NCBI GenBank assembly: GCA_016193065.1
Contig: JACPSX010000262.1
Location: forward strand, 1-5,046
Direction: 5' to 3'
DNA: 5,046 nt
Source: Candidatus Tectimicrobiota bacterium
GTDB taxonomy: Bacteria; JACPSX01
Position 1 is the first letter of the stretch. Each line of letters starts with the position of its first letter. Below the pieces are notes generated by a model that was given only the letters and a program-made list of their open reading frames with translations, ran no database searches and was not told where the DNA came from. A program made the translations under genes and the position numbers. Positions 1-5,046 of this stretch are shown here, in pieces.

Positions 1-287
1 CGGGGTCCCCCTTGCTTGTTTCGGAAGTTGGCGGGCAGCACCCGGTGCAGTTTCTCGGGCCAGTCCAGGCCCCGGGGGTCGTAGCGCTGCTCGGTGAAAA
101 TCACGGGGACGCCATGGGCGCGGGCAAACTCGACCACGGTCTTCACCCGGGGGATGGTTCTTTGAAACGGGGTCAGGTCGATGCCCCGCTCGGCGAAGTA
201 CCCCTTATCCGAGAGGAAATCGTTCTGCATGTCGATCACGAGAAGGGCGCAATCATTGAGGGGGATGTCCGGAACGGGTGACTCCAT
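1..287 (-). CDS. Isochorismatase-family cysteine hydrolase, N-terminal part (3' end outside window)
   Basis: The 95 visible codons open with a short lead and then the family's first beta strand, ALLVIDMQNDF, at residues 14-24. Asp19 in this motif is the position of the catalytic Asp in the isochorismatase/nicotinamidase fold (Asp-Lys-Cys triad). A helix rich in basic and hydrophobic residues (about 41-57) is followed by a second strand, GVPVIFTEQ (59-67), as expected for this alpha/beta fold. The catalytic Lys and Cys would lie beyond the left edge, so activity and substrate cannot be judged; members hydrolyse isochorismate, nicotinamide, ureidoacrylate, N-carbamoyl compounds and others. The ATG start is supported by an AGGAGG-type ribosome binding site 9 bases upstream. 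It lies downstream of uvrC on the same strand and could be read from the same transcript, but no functional link to DNA repair is evident. Family assignment is firm; specific function is unknown. Confidence 0.88.
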   Translation of the reverse strand, partial: MESPVPDIPLNDCALLVIDMQNDFLSDKGYFAERGIDLTPFQRTIPRVKTVVEFARAHGVPVIFTEQRYDPRGLDWPEKLHRVLPANFRNKQGGP

Positions 288-296
288 GGTTTCGTC

Positions 297-303
297 TCCT
301 CCT
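297..303 (-). promoter_or_regulatory. Ribosome binding site of the hydrolase gene
   Basis: On the minus strand this reads AGGAGGA, a near-perfect Shine-Dalgarno sequence, 9 bases before the ATG at 287-285. It fixes the hydrolase start and implies a well-translated gene. Confidence 0.8.
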
Positions 304-346
304 GTGCCTTAATCTGGAAGATCCTGTCGCCTTTGCGGTGAACGCC

Positions 347-367
347 GGCTTTCCCCCGTGGAAAGCC
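347..367. repeat. Perfect 8-bp hairpin between uvrC and the hydrolase gene
   Basis: GGCTTTCC, five loop bases, then GGAAAGCC form a perfect 8-bp inverted repeat. It lies 60 bases upstream of the hydrolase start. No run of T follows on either strand, so it is not a classical intrinsic terminator. It could be an RNA processing or stability element, a weak Rho-assisted terminator or a protein-binding dyad; the sequence does not decide. Confidence 0.55.
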
Positions 368-390
368 TGTCCACCTGCAAGGAAGTTTCC

Positions 391-498
391 TCAGTCGTCT
401 CCTCGCTGCAGTTTTTCCTGTACTTGCGTGACTGCGATGTCCGTGGAATTCCCCCTCCTCTGGTATGGATTTCCACCCAGGATCTCAACGATCTCCAT
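391..498 (-). CDS. Small hypothetical ORF (35 aa) overlapping the uvrC end
   Basis: The ATG at 498-496 lies inside the last codons of uvrC in a different frame, overlapping it by 14 bases. The frame ends at a TGA at 393-391. The peptide begins MEIVEILGGNPYQRRG and ends DIAVTQVQEKLQRGDD. Its second half could form a charged amphipathic helix, and the composition looks more protein-like than most chance ORFs in GC-rich DNA. About 63% of codons end in G or C, lower than in uvrC. There is no clear Shine-Dalgarno sequence, so expression would rely on coupling to UvrC termination. I do not recognise it. It may be a genuine small protein, the remnant of an alternative UvrC C-terminus after a frame change, or chance. 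Confidence 0.3.
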   Translation of the reverse strand: MEIVEILGGNPYQRRGNSTDIAVTQVQEKLQRGDD

Positions 499-2404
499 TG
501 CTGCTCAACCCGGCTCCAGCCGCGCTTTCGCGTACGGGAGCTTCCTCCGATTCTCCGGGTCCGGCTGCGTGCAGGCGGGCATGGATCTCCCGTGCCAGCA
601 TTATGCCGATCCCGGGCACTCCTGCAATTTCCTCCGGCGTTGCTTCCTGAAGCCCTTTCAGGCTGCCGAAGCGGCTCAGGAGATCGCGCTTTCGCCTGGA
701 GCCGATGCCGGGGATCTCCTCCAGCGGAGAGCGCAGAGTTTCCCGTCCCCACAGCTTTTTGTGGTACGTGATCGCGAAGCGGTGCGCCTCGTCCCGCACC
801 CGCTGCAGGAGAAAGAGAGCTTCCGAGCTCGGGGGGAGGAAGACCGGATTCTTGCGGCCGGGAAGGTAGAACCTTTCCTCGCTCCAGGCCTTCCCTTTTC
901 TCTCCGGCGCTTCCTGGAGGCGGCTCTTGGCAATGCCGGCCAGGTCAGGCTCACCGATTCCCAGCTCACGGAGGATCTCTTCCGCGATGCCCAGTTGTCC
1001 CTTGCCCCCGTCGATCAGGATGAGGTTCGGAAGATCCATCTCCTCGATGGCCTTGCGATAGCGACGCTCGAGGATCTCGCGCATCATGGCGTAGTCATTG
1101 GGCGTGGACAGGGTGCGGATCCGGAAGTGGCGGTAGCGGGTTTTGTCGGGCTCCCCCTCTAAAAACGAAACCAGGGATCCCACCGCCTCCTTTCCCATGA
1201 TGTTGGAAATGTCGAAGCACTCGATTCGGCGGGGCAGAGCCCGCAGGTGGAGCTTGGCCTGGATCTGAGCAAGGGCTCCCAGACGTTTTTCCTCCCGGTT
1301 GTGGGCCTGCTGGAGCGCTAGCTCGGCATTCTTGGTCGCCATCTGGATCAGGTTGCGCCGCTGGCCGCGCCGGGGAACAAGAATGCCCACGGGCCCGGAC
1401 CTGCGCTCGTTGAGAATTTCGGCCAACGCCGTGGTCCCTTCGATGGAGAAGGGGAGCAGGATTTCCCGGGGGATGAAACTTTCCCCCAGGTAATACTGCT
1501 CCAGGCAAGAGGCCAGGATCTCAGGGTCGGGAAGGACCTGGTCTTTATAGAGGAACGATTTGGCTTCCGTTAGCTTCCCCCTGCGGACCAGGAGCCGCTC
1601 CATGACCACCTCGCCGTCCTTCCGGTAATAGCCGAAGACGTCCTGGTCCCGGAATTGGTAGGAGATGACTTTTTGGGGCTCCACGGTTTGCTCGATCGCC
1701 TGGATCTTGCGATGGTAGCGAGCGGCATCCTCGAAGGCGAGCTTCTCCGAGGCCGCGTGCATCTTGTCCTTGAGTTCTCTGACCAGCTCTTCCTTGCGGC
1801 CCTGGAGGAACAGAGTCACCTGCTTCACCAGTTCCTGGTACTCTTCGTCCGTGGTCAAGCCCGCTACGCAGGGGCCCACGCACTCCTTGATCTCGTAGTA
1901 CAGACAGGGGCGGGTGCGGTTCCGGAAAATGTTGTCCGTGCAGGAACGCAGGGGGAAGTGGCGCTGGATGAAGCGCAGGGTTTCGCGGGCCGAGTAGGCC
2001 GACGAGTAGGGGCCGAAGTAGACGTTCTCGTCTTTCTGAGGGCGGCGCACGATCGTCAGGCGGGGATAGCGCGCCTTCACGTTCAGTTTGATGCTGACGT
2101 AGTCCTTGTCGTCCCGGAAGTTGATGTTGTACTTGGGGCGGTGTTCCTTGATCAGGTTGTTTTCCAGAAGCAGGGCCTCTTTCTCCGTGTCCGTCGCCAC
2201 GAAGTCGATGTCCGTAACCACGGGGAGCAGGAAGCGGATCTGCAGGCGGCCGTCCCCCGCAGCCCGGAAGTAGGAGCGCACCCGGGCCCGGAGGTTCTTG
2301 GCCTTGCCCACATAGACCACCTTGCCGGACCGGTTTTTCATCAGGTAGACCCCGGGCGATCGGGGGAATCGTTCCACCTGTTCCAGCAAGGTCTCCGTTT
2401 TCAC
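485..2404 (-). CDS. uvrC: UvrC, excinuclease ABC subunit C
   Basis: UvrC binds the UvrB-DNA complex and cuts the damaged strand 3' and then 5' of the lesion. The 639-residue product has all expected parts. The GIY-YIG nuclease (3' cut) spans about 14-95, with Tyr20, Tyr31, Arg39 and Glu81 at the catalytic positions. A cysteine set (Cys155, 167, 175, 179) has the C-X11-C-X7-C-X3-C spacing seen in E. coli UvrC, reported to hold an iron-sulfur cluster. The UVR motif that contacts UvrB lies at about 205-240. The RNase H-like nuclease (5' cut) has Asp398 in FDISN, Asp465 in LILIDGG and His541 in RDEAHRF. Tandem helix-hairpin-helix motifs (IPGIG 563, VPGIG 596) precede a low-complexity tail from 613. 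I chose the GTG start because GAGGAG lies 8 bases upstream and the GIY-YIG domain begins at once. An ATG at 2464 would add 20 residues without a good ribosome site. The gene follows uvrB on the same strand. Confidence 0.97.
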   Translation of the reverse strand: MKTETLLEQVERFPRSPGVYLMKNRSGKVVYVGKAKNLRARVRSYFRAAGDGRLQIRFLLPVVTDIDFVATDTEKEALLLENNLIKEHRPKYNINFRDDKDYVSIKLNVKARYPRLTIVRRPQKDENVYFGPYSSAYSARETLRFIQRHFPLRSCTDNIFRNRTRPCLYYEIKECVGPCVAGLTTDEEYQELVKQVTLFLQGRKEELVRELKDKMHAASEKLAFEDAARYHRKIQAIEQTVEPQKVISYQFRDQDVFGYYRKDGEVVMERLLVRRGKLTEAKSFLYKDQVLPDPEILASCLEQYYLGESFIPREILLPFSIEGTTALAEILNERRSGPVGILVPRRGQRRNLIQMATKNAELALQQAHNREEKRLGALAQIQAKLHLRALPRRIECFDISNIMGKEAVGSLVSFLEGEPDKTRYRHFRIRTLSTPNDYAMMREILERRYRKAIEEMDLPNLILIDGGKGQLGIAEEILRELGIGEPDLAGIAKSRLQEAPERKGKAWSEERFYLPGRKNPVFLPPSSEALFLLQRVRDEAHRFAITYHKKLWGRETLRSPLEEIPGIGSRRKRDLLSRFGSLKGLQEATPEEIAGVPGIGIMLAREIHARLHAAGPGESEEAPVRESAAGAGLSSNGDR

Positions 2405-2433
2405 CTGGCCGTCTCCTCGTGGGTTCCAGGTGA
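2401..2433 (-). promoter_or_regulatory. Stem-loop enclosing the uvrC translation start
   Basis: On the mRNA strand TCACCTGG, a 17-base loop, and CCAGGTGA form a perfect 8-bp stem. The loop contains the uvrC Shine-Dalgarno sequence GAGGAG (2418-2413), and the 3' arm contains the GTG start codon (2404-2402). The fold would expose the ribosome site while burying the start codon, a layout compatible with translational control or with opening by an upstream ribosome. The inverted repeat is directly visible; a regulatory role is inferred. Confidence 0.45.
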
Positions 2434-2595
2434 GAAGGGGCGTCCCCCTCGGGCTCCAGTACATTTTTGCTCGGCTGTTCTATCGTGTGTCATTCGGATT
2501 CCACTCATTGTTAGAAGGGCCATGTGACAACCGACGGGCAAAAATCTAAGTCGCCCTACGGGGGATCGCCCCTTCTCCTGTAAGATCTGTATCAT
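2401..2595 (-). CDS. Possible 64-codon linking ORF between uvrB and uvrC
   Basis: The ATG (2595-2593) overlaps the uvrB stop as ATGA, and the TGA (2403-2401) overlaps the uvrC start as GTGA. The frame therefore bridges the intergenic gap exactly. This geometry is typical of translational coupling. The peptide (starting [16 protein letters not shown]) has no domain I recognise, no signal peptide and no membrane segment. Evidence against a functional protein is strong: only 34 of 64 codons end in G or C, against 33 of the first 40 codons of uvrC. It uses codons scarce in the neighbours (ATA, CTA, AGA, several CGA), lacks a ribosome site and contains a repeat element (2547-2563). If it is translated, the act of translation, by opening the uvrC start hairpin, may matter more than the product. 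Confidence 0.22.
   Translation of the reverse strand: MIQILQEKGRSPVGRLRFLPVGCHMALLTMSGIRMTHDRTAEQKCTGARGGRPFSPGTHEETAR
2547..2563 (+). repeat. 17-bp intergenic element, copy A
   Basis: TAAGTCGCCCTACGGGG on the plus strand is an exact inverted copy of 4977-4993, about 2.4 kb away. Both copies lie outside the two large genes. A 17-base exact match is very unlikely by chance in 5 kb. It is probably part of a dispersed REP-like intergenic repeat family. Confidence 0.6.
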
Positions 2596-4619
2596 CGCGG
2601 TTTGCGTTTGCCGTTGCCGGCGGGGACGGGGATCTCGAGGTTGCAGGCCTGCAGCGCATAGATCCGGTCCCGCACCTCCGCGGCTTTCTCGAAGTCGTAC
2701 TTGGCGGCGGCCCGCTTCATTTCCTGGTGGAGTTTCTTGAGCTTTCTGGGCAGATCCTCCGAGGGAATGTACTCCGGGCTCTCTTCCGCAGCCACGGGGA
2801 CAGTGACGTAATCGGCCTCGTAAATTGAAGTCAGAAGGTCGGCGATGGATTTTACCACCGTTTCCGGAGTGATTCCGTTGTCCTTGTTGAACTGCCGTTG
2901 GATTTCCCGGCGGCGGTTGGTCTCCGCCAGCGCTTTTTCCAGGGACTGGGTCATCTGATCGCAGTACATGATCACCTGCCCCCGCACGTTGCGGGCAGCC
3001 CGGCCGATCGTCTGGATCAGGGAGCGCTCCGAGCGCAGGAACCCTTCCTTATCCGCGTCGAGAATGGCCACCAGGGAGACTTCAGGGAGGTCGAGCCCTT
3101 CCCTCAGGAGGTTGATCCCGATGAGCACATCGAACGCTCCCAGGCGCAGATCGCGGATAATCTCGGTCCGCTTCAGTGTGTCGATGTCCGAGTGCAGGTA
3201 TTTCACCTTGACCCCCAGCTCCTGGTAGTATTCGGTCAGCTCTTCAGCCATCCGTTTGGTCAAGGTCGTCACCAGGACCCTCTCCTTGCTCTCGACCCGC
3301 TGCCGGATTTCGTGCAGGAGGTCATCGACCTGCCCCTTGGCGGGCTTGACCACGATTTCCGGATCCATGAGCCCCGTCGGGCGGATGATCTGTTCCACGA
3401 CCAGCCCTGCGCTCTTCCGTAGTTCGTATTCAGCGGGGGTGGCCGAGACGTAGATCGCCTCGTTGACCATGGCCTCGAATTCCTGGAAGTTCAGGGGGCG
3501 GTTGTCCAGGGCGGAGGGGAGCCGGAATCCGTATTCCACCAGGGTCTCCTTGCGGGACCGGTCTCCATGGTACATGCCCCCGATTTGTGGAATGCTGACA
3601 TGGCTCTCGTCGATGAAGAGGAGGAAGTCGCGCGGGAAGTAGTTCAACAGAACCCAGGGCGGCTGCCCCGGCAGGCGGCCGTCCAGATGGCGGGAGTAGT
3701 TTTCAATCCCTGGGCAGATTCCGGTCTCCCGGAGTAATTCCAGGTCGAACCGGGTGCGCTGCTGCAGGCGCTGGGCTTCCAAAAGCTTGTTTTGCCCTTC
3801 GAGTTCAGGCACCCGTTCCTTGAGCTCCTTCTTGATGTTCTCGATGGCCCGCAGGAGGTTTTGCTGGGTGGTGACGTAGTGGCTGGCCGGGTAGAGGTGA
3901 ATTTTGCTCAAACGGCGCAAGACCTCCCCCCGCAAGGGATCAATCTCGAAGATCCCCTCGACCCGGTCTCCGAAAAACTCCACCCGGATCGCGATATCCT
4001 CCTCGTAGGCGGGGAAAATGTCGATGACGTCCCCCCGCACGCGGAAGGTTCCGCGGTGAAAATCGATATCGTTCCTGTCGTATTGAATCTCCACCAGGCG
4101 CTCCAGGATCTGCTCCCGGGAGACCTCCAGGTCGTTCTGGAACAAAACGAGCATGTCCCGGTACTCGAAGGGGGAGCCCAGCCCATAGATGCAGGAGACG
4201 CTGGCCACTATGATCACATCCCGGCGTTCGATGAGGGAGCGGGTGGCGGAATGGCGCATTTTGTCGATTTGATCGTTAATGGAGGAGTCCTTTTCGATAT
4301 AGGTATCCGTGCTGGGGAGGTAAGCCTCGGGCTGGTAGTAATCGTAGTAGCTCACGAAATATTCAGCGGCGTTTTCGGGAAAGAGGCTGCGAAATTCGCT
4401 GTAGAGCTGGGCGGCCAGGGTTTTGTTGGGGGCAATGACCAGAGTGGGTTTGTTCGCCTGGGCAATGACATTAGCCATGGTGAAGGTCTTGCCCGAGCCG
4501 GTAACCCCTAGAAGTACCTGGTGGCGCATGCCCTGGTTCAGGCCGGCAACCAGCTCTTCAATGGCCTTGGGCTGATCTCCCCTGGGGACAAAGTCGGTGA
4601 TGAGCTTGAACCGATCCAT
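2592..4619 (-). CDS. uvrB: UvrB, excinuclease ABC subunit B
   Basis: UvrB receives damaged DNA from UvrA, verifies the lesion with ATP-driven strand probing and recruits UvrC. The 675 residues match the usual family length. Visible motifs are Walker A GVTGSGKT (38-45), the tyrosine-rich beta-hairpin that clamps DNA (about 91-115, starting [10 protein letters not shown]), the UvrA-interaction region after it, Walker B with the DESH box (337-340), VSATP (391-395), the helicase segment [12 protein letters not shown] (502-513) and motif [11 protein letters not shown] (536-544). A C-terminal UVR motif (about 619-655) pairs with that of UvrC, and a basic tail KRKPR ends the protein. The ATG start matches the normal UvrB N-terminus ([20 protein letters not shown]) and no in-frame start lies just upstream. 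It lacks a well-spaced ribosome site: the only AAGGA is 16 bases away. No LexA-type dyad was found upstream. It precedes uvrC by 187 bases. Confidence 0.98.
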   Translation of the reverse strand: MDRFKLITDFVPRGDQPKAIEELVAGLNQGMRHQVLLGVTGSGKTFTMANVIAQANKPTLVIAPNKTLAAQLYSEFRSLFPENAAEYFVSYYDYYQPEAYLPSTDTYIEKDSSINDQIDKMRHSATRSLIERRDVIIVASVSCIYGLGSPFEYRDMLVLFQNDLEVSREQILERLVEIQYDRNDIDFHRGTFRVRGDVIDIFPAYEEDIAIRVEFFGDRVEGIFEIDPLRGEVLRRLSKIHLYPASHYVTTQQNLLRAIENIKKELKERVPELEGQNKLLEAQRLQQRTRFDLELLRETGICPGIENYSRHLDGRLPGQPPWVLLNYFPRDFLLFIDESHVSIPQIGGMYHGDRSRKETLVEYGFRLPSALDNRPLNFQEFEAMVNEAIYVSATPAEYELRKSAGLVVEQIIRPTGLMDPEIVVKPAKGQVDDLLHEIRQRVESKERVLVTTLTKRMAEELTEYYQELGVKVKYLHSDIDTLKRTEIIRDLRLGAFDVLIGINLLREGLDLPEVSLVAILDADKEGFLRSERSLIQTIGRAARNVRGQVIMYCDQMTQSLEKALAETNRRREIQRQFNKDNGITPETVVKSIADLLTSIYEADYVTVPVAAEESPEYIPSEDLPRKLKKLHQEMKRAAAKYDFEKAAEVRDRIYALQACNLEIPVPAGNGKRKPR

Positions 4620-4628
4620 ATCGGCTTC

Positions 4629-4656
4629 ATTGTATTCCTTCCCCCCTGTTTTGCAA
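4629..4656 (-). promoter_or_regulatory. Candidate sigma70-type promoter for uvrB
   Basis: On the minus strand TTGCAA (4656-4651, 4 of 6 to TTGACA) is followed after 16 bases by TACAAT (4634-4629, 5 of 6 to TATAAT). Transcription would start near 4622, about three bases before the uvrB ATG, giving a leaderless or nearly leaderless mRNA. This fits the absence of a well-placed ribosome site. Alternatively the true promoter lies further upstream and these boxes are chance. Confidence 0.35.
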
Positions 4657-4901
4657 CGGCGGCCTGCTAGCGGGCTTCCCCACTCCGAGTTCTTGCGGGT
4701 CCATGGGAAAGGGGCCGACTCCCGCCCTTCGCTCCGCGCCTCCCGCAGCGGGGGCGGCCAGGGTGGGACCCCTCCGCTACCGCCACGATAAGTTTTCGGC
4801 TGTCTGCAATCGAGTCTAGGCTGCGCGGTTTCCCATCCCTGGCCGCTCCCGGTGGGTTCCCCCGCTGCTCCCGGCAGTTTCGCTCAGGGCGGGAAGGTCG
4901 G

Positions 4902-4929
4902 CCCCCTCGGTGCTCTTCGTCCAAGGGGG
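4902..4929 (-). repeat. 9-bp hairpin in the uvrB upstream region
   Basis: On the minus strand CCCCCTTGG, a 10-base loop, and CCGAGGGGG pair over nine positions, with one G-U wobble. On the plus strand the same position would be a C-A mismatch, so the fold favours a minus-strand transcript. GGTCG and CGACC outside it could form an additional closing stem. No T run follows, so it is not an intrinsic terminator. It may belong to an mRNA leader or a small RNA. Confidence 0.4.
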
Positions 4930-4976
4930 TAGCCCGCGGAGGCGACCGACAGAGTTGCAGAAAGAGACCGGGTGTG

Positions 4977-4993
4977 CCCCGTAGGGCGACTTA
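4977..4993 (-). repeat. 17-bp intergenic element, copy B
   Basis: The minus strand reads TAAGTCGCCCTACGGGG, identical to the plus strand at 2547-2563. It directly abuts the hairpin at 4994-5015, so the repeated unit here may be larger than the shared 17 bases. Confidence 0.6.
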
Positions 4994-5015
4994 CCTGTCT
5001 GCGTGTCCGCACAGG
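4994..5015. repeat. Bulged hairpin next to the 17-bp element
   Basis: CCTGT and ACAGG form the outer stem, GCG and CGC the inner stem, with a TGTC loop and a two-base bulge (CT on the plus strand). It resembles the imperfect palindromes of dispersed REP-type repeats. The N12 spacing between CTGT and ACAG excludes an E. coli-type LexA operator. Confidence 0.45.
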
Positions 5016-5046
5016 CAGGAAGTTTTGCAGGCGCCGCACCCAGAAA

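Larger units (their letters stand above)
4620..5046. other. 427-base gene-free region upstream of uvrB
   Basis: I found no coding frame here that looks like a protein; the longest (minus, 4924-4667) translates to an Arg/Gly/Pro-rich sequence typical of chance ORFs in GC-rich DNA. The region contains a promoter candidate next to uvrB, a 9-bp hairpin at 4902-4929, the 17-mer at 4977-4993 with an adjoining hairpin to 5015, and an imperfect direct repeat CCGGGAGC (minus strand) around 4845-4880. No tRNA, rRNA, RNase P, tmRNA or SRP RNA core motif was recognised. No GAAC-N4-GTTC or CTGT-N8-ACAG LexA site was seen. Confidence 0.6.

Noticed and set aside
278-1162. Long plus-strand open frame (294 codons) over the 3' half of uvrC
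   Set aside because: It lies antisense to uvrC, whose domains are unambiguous, and its translation has no recognisable motif. Long antisense frames are expected in GC-rich genes.
2405-2464. Upstream ATG start for uvrC at 2464
   Set aside because: The added 20 residues are unlike a UvrC N-terminus and no good ribosome site precedes the ATG, whereas the GTG at 2404 has GAGGAG at 8 bases.
1655-2527. Long plus-strand open frame (290 codons) antisense to the 5' half of uvrC
   Set aside because: Its composition mirrors uvrC codon bias, no domain is visible and there is no supporting ribosome site. It is a shadow of uvrC.
2541-2580. Intrinsic terminator after uvrB (GGGG-CGAT-CCCC followed later by TTTTT on the minus strand)
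   Set aside because: The stem is only 4 bp and the T run starts well downstream of it, so a functional terminator is not supported.
3792-4511. Plus-strand open frame (239 codons) inside uvrB
   Set aside because: It is antisense to conserved UvrB motifs; its hydrophobic and acidic composition is the complement of uvrB codons.
4760-4770. AGGGTGGGACC, matching the first part of the T-box sequence, on the plus strand
   Set aside because: The match fails in the following GCG, there is no specifier or terminator structure around it, and no plus-strand gene follows in the window.
4667-4924. 85-codon minus-strand frame upstream of uvrB
   Set aside because: The product is rich in Arg, Gly and Pro with no motif, it crosses hairpin arms and it has no convincing ribosome site.
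4994-5015. CTGT...ACAG dyad as a LexA operator
   Set aside because: The spacing is 12 bases rather than 8, it lies about 380 bases from uvrB, and it is better explained as a repeat hairpin.

Overview
The window carries a nucleotide excision repair locus from a fairly GC-rich bacterium, with every supported gene on the minus strand. In transcription order (right to left) these are a gene-free leader, uvrB (complete), a 187-base uvrB-uvrC gap, uvrC (complete), a small candidate ORF, and the first 95 codons of an isochorismatase-family cysteine hydrolase that runs off the left edge. UvrB and UvrC look full length and intact at every motif I could check. The taxon cannot be fixed from the sequence. 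The proteins read like those of a Gram-negative anaerobe or deltaproteobacterial type, or an uncultured lineage, but this is only an impression. No uvrA is present.

Region by region: 5046-4620 is 427 bases with no convincing gene. It holds several hairpins, a 17-bp element that recurs inverted at 2547-2563, and, just upstream of uvrB, a sigma70-like promoter candidate whose predicted start would give an almost leaderless uvrB mRNA. Bases 4619-2592 are uvrB. Bases 2591-2405 separate uvrB and uvrC. A 64-codon frame spans this gap exactly, with a four-base ATGA overlap on the uvrB stop and a four-base GTGA overlap on the uvrC start. The uvrC GTG start lies in the 3' arm of a perfect 8-bp stem whose loop displays the Shine-Dalgarno sequence. 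Bases 2404-485 are uvrC. Bases 498-391 hold a 35-codon ORF overlapping the uvrC end. Bases 390-288 contain a perfect 8-bp hairpin and a strong ribosome binding site for the hydrolase gene.

UvrB is the damage-verifying helicase-like subunit loaded by UvrA. UvrC is recruited to UvrB and cuts on both sides of the lesion. Their adjacency on one strand suggests co-expression. I found no recognisable LexA operator and no new defence or mobile system. The most interesting signals are regulatory: the folded, possibly translation-coupled uvrC start and the shared inverted 17-mer.
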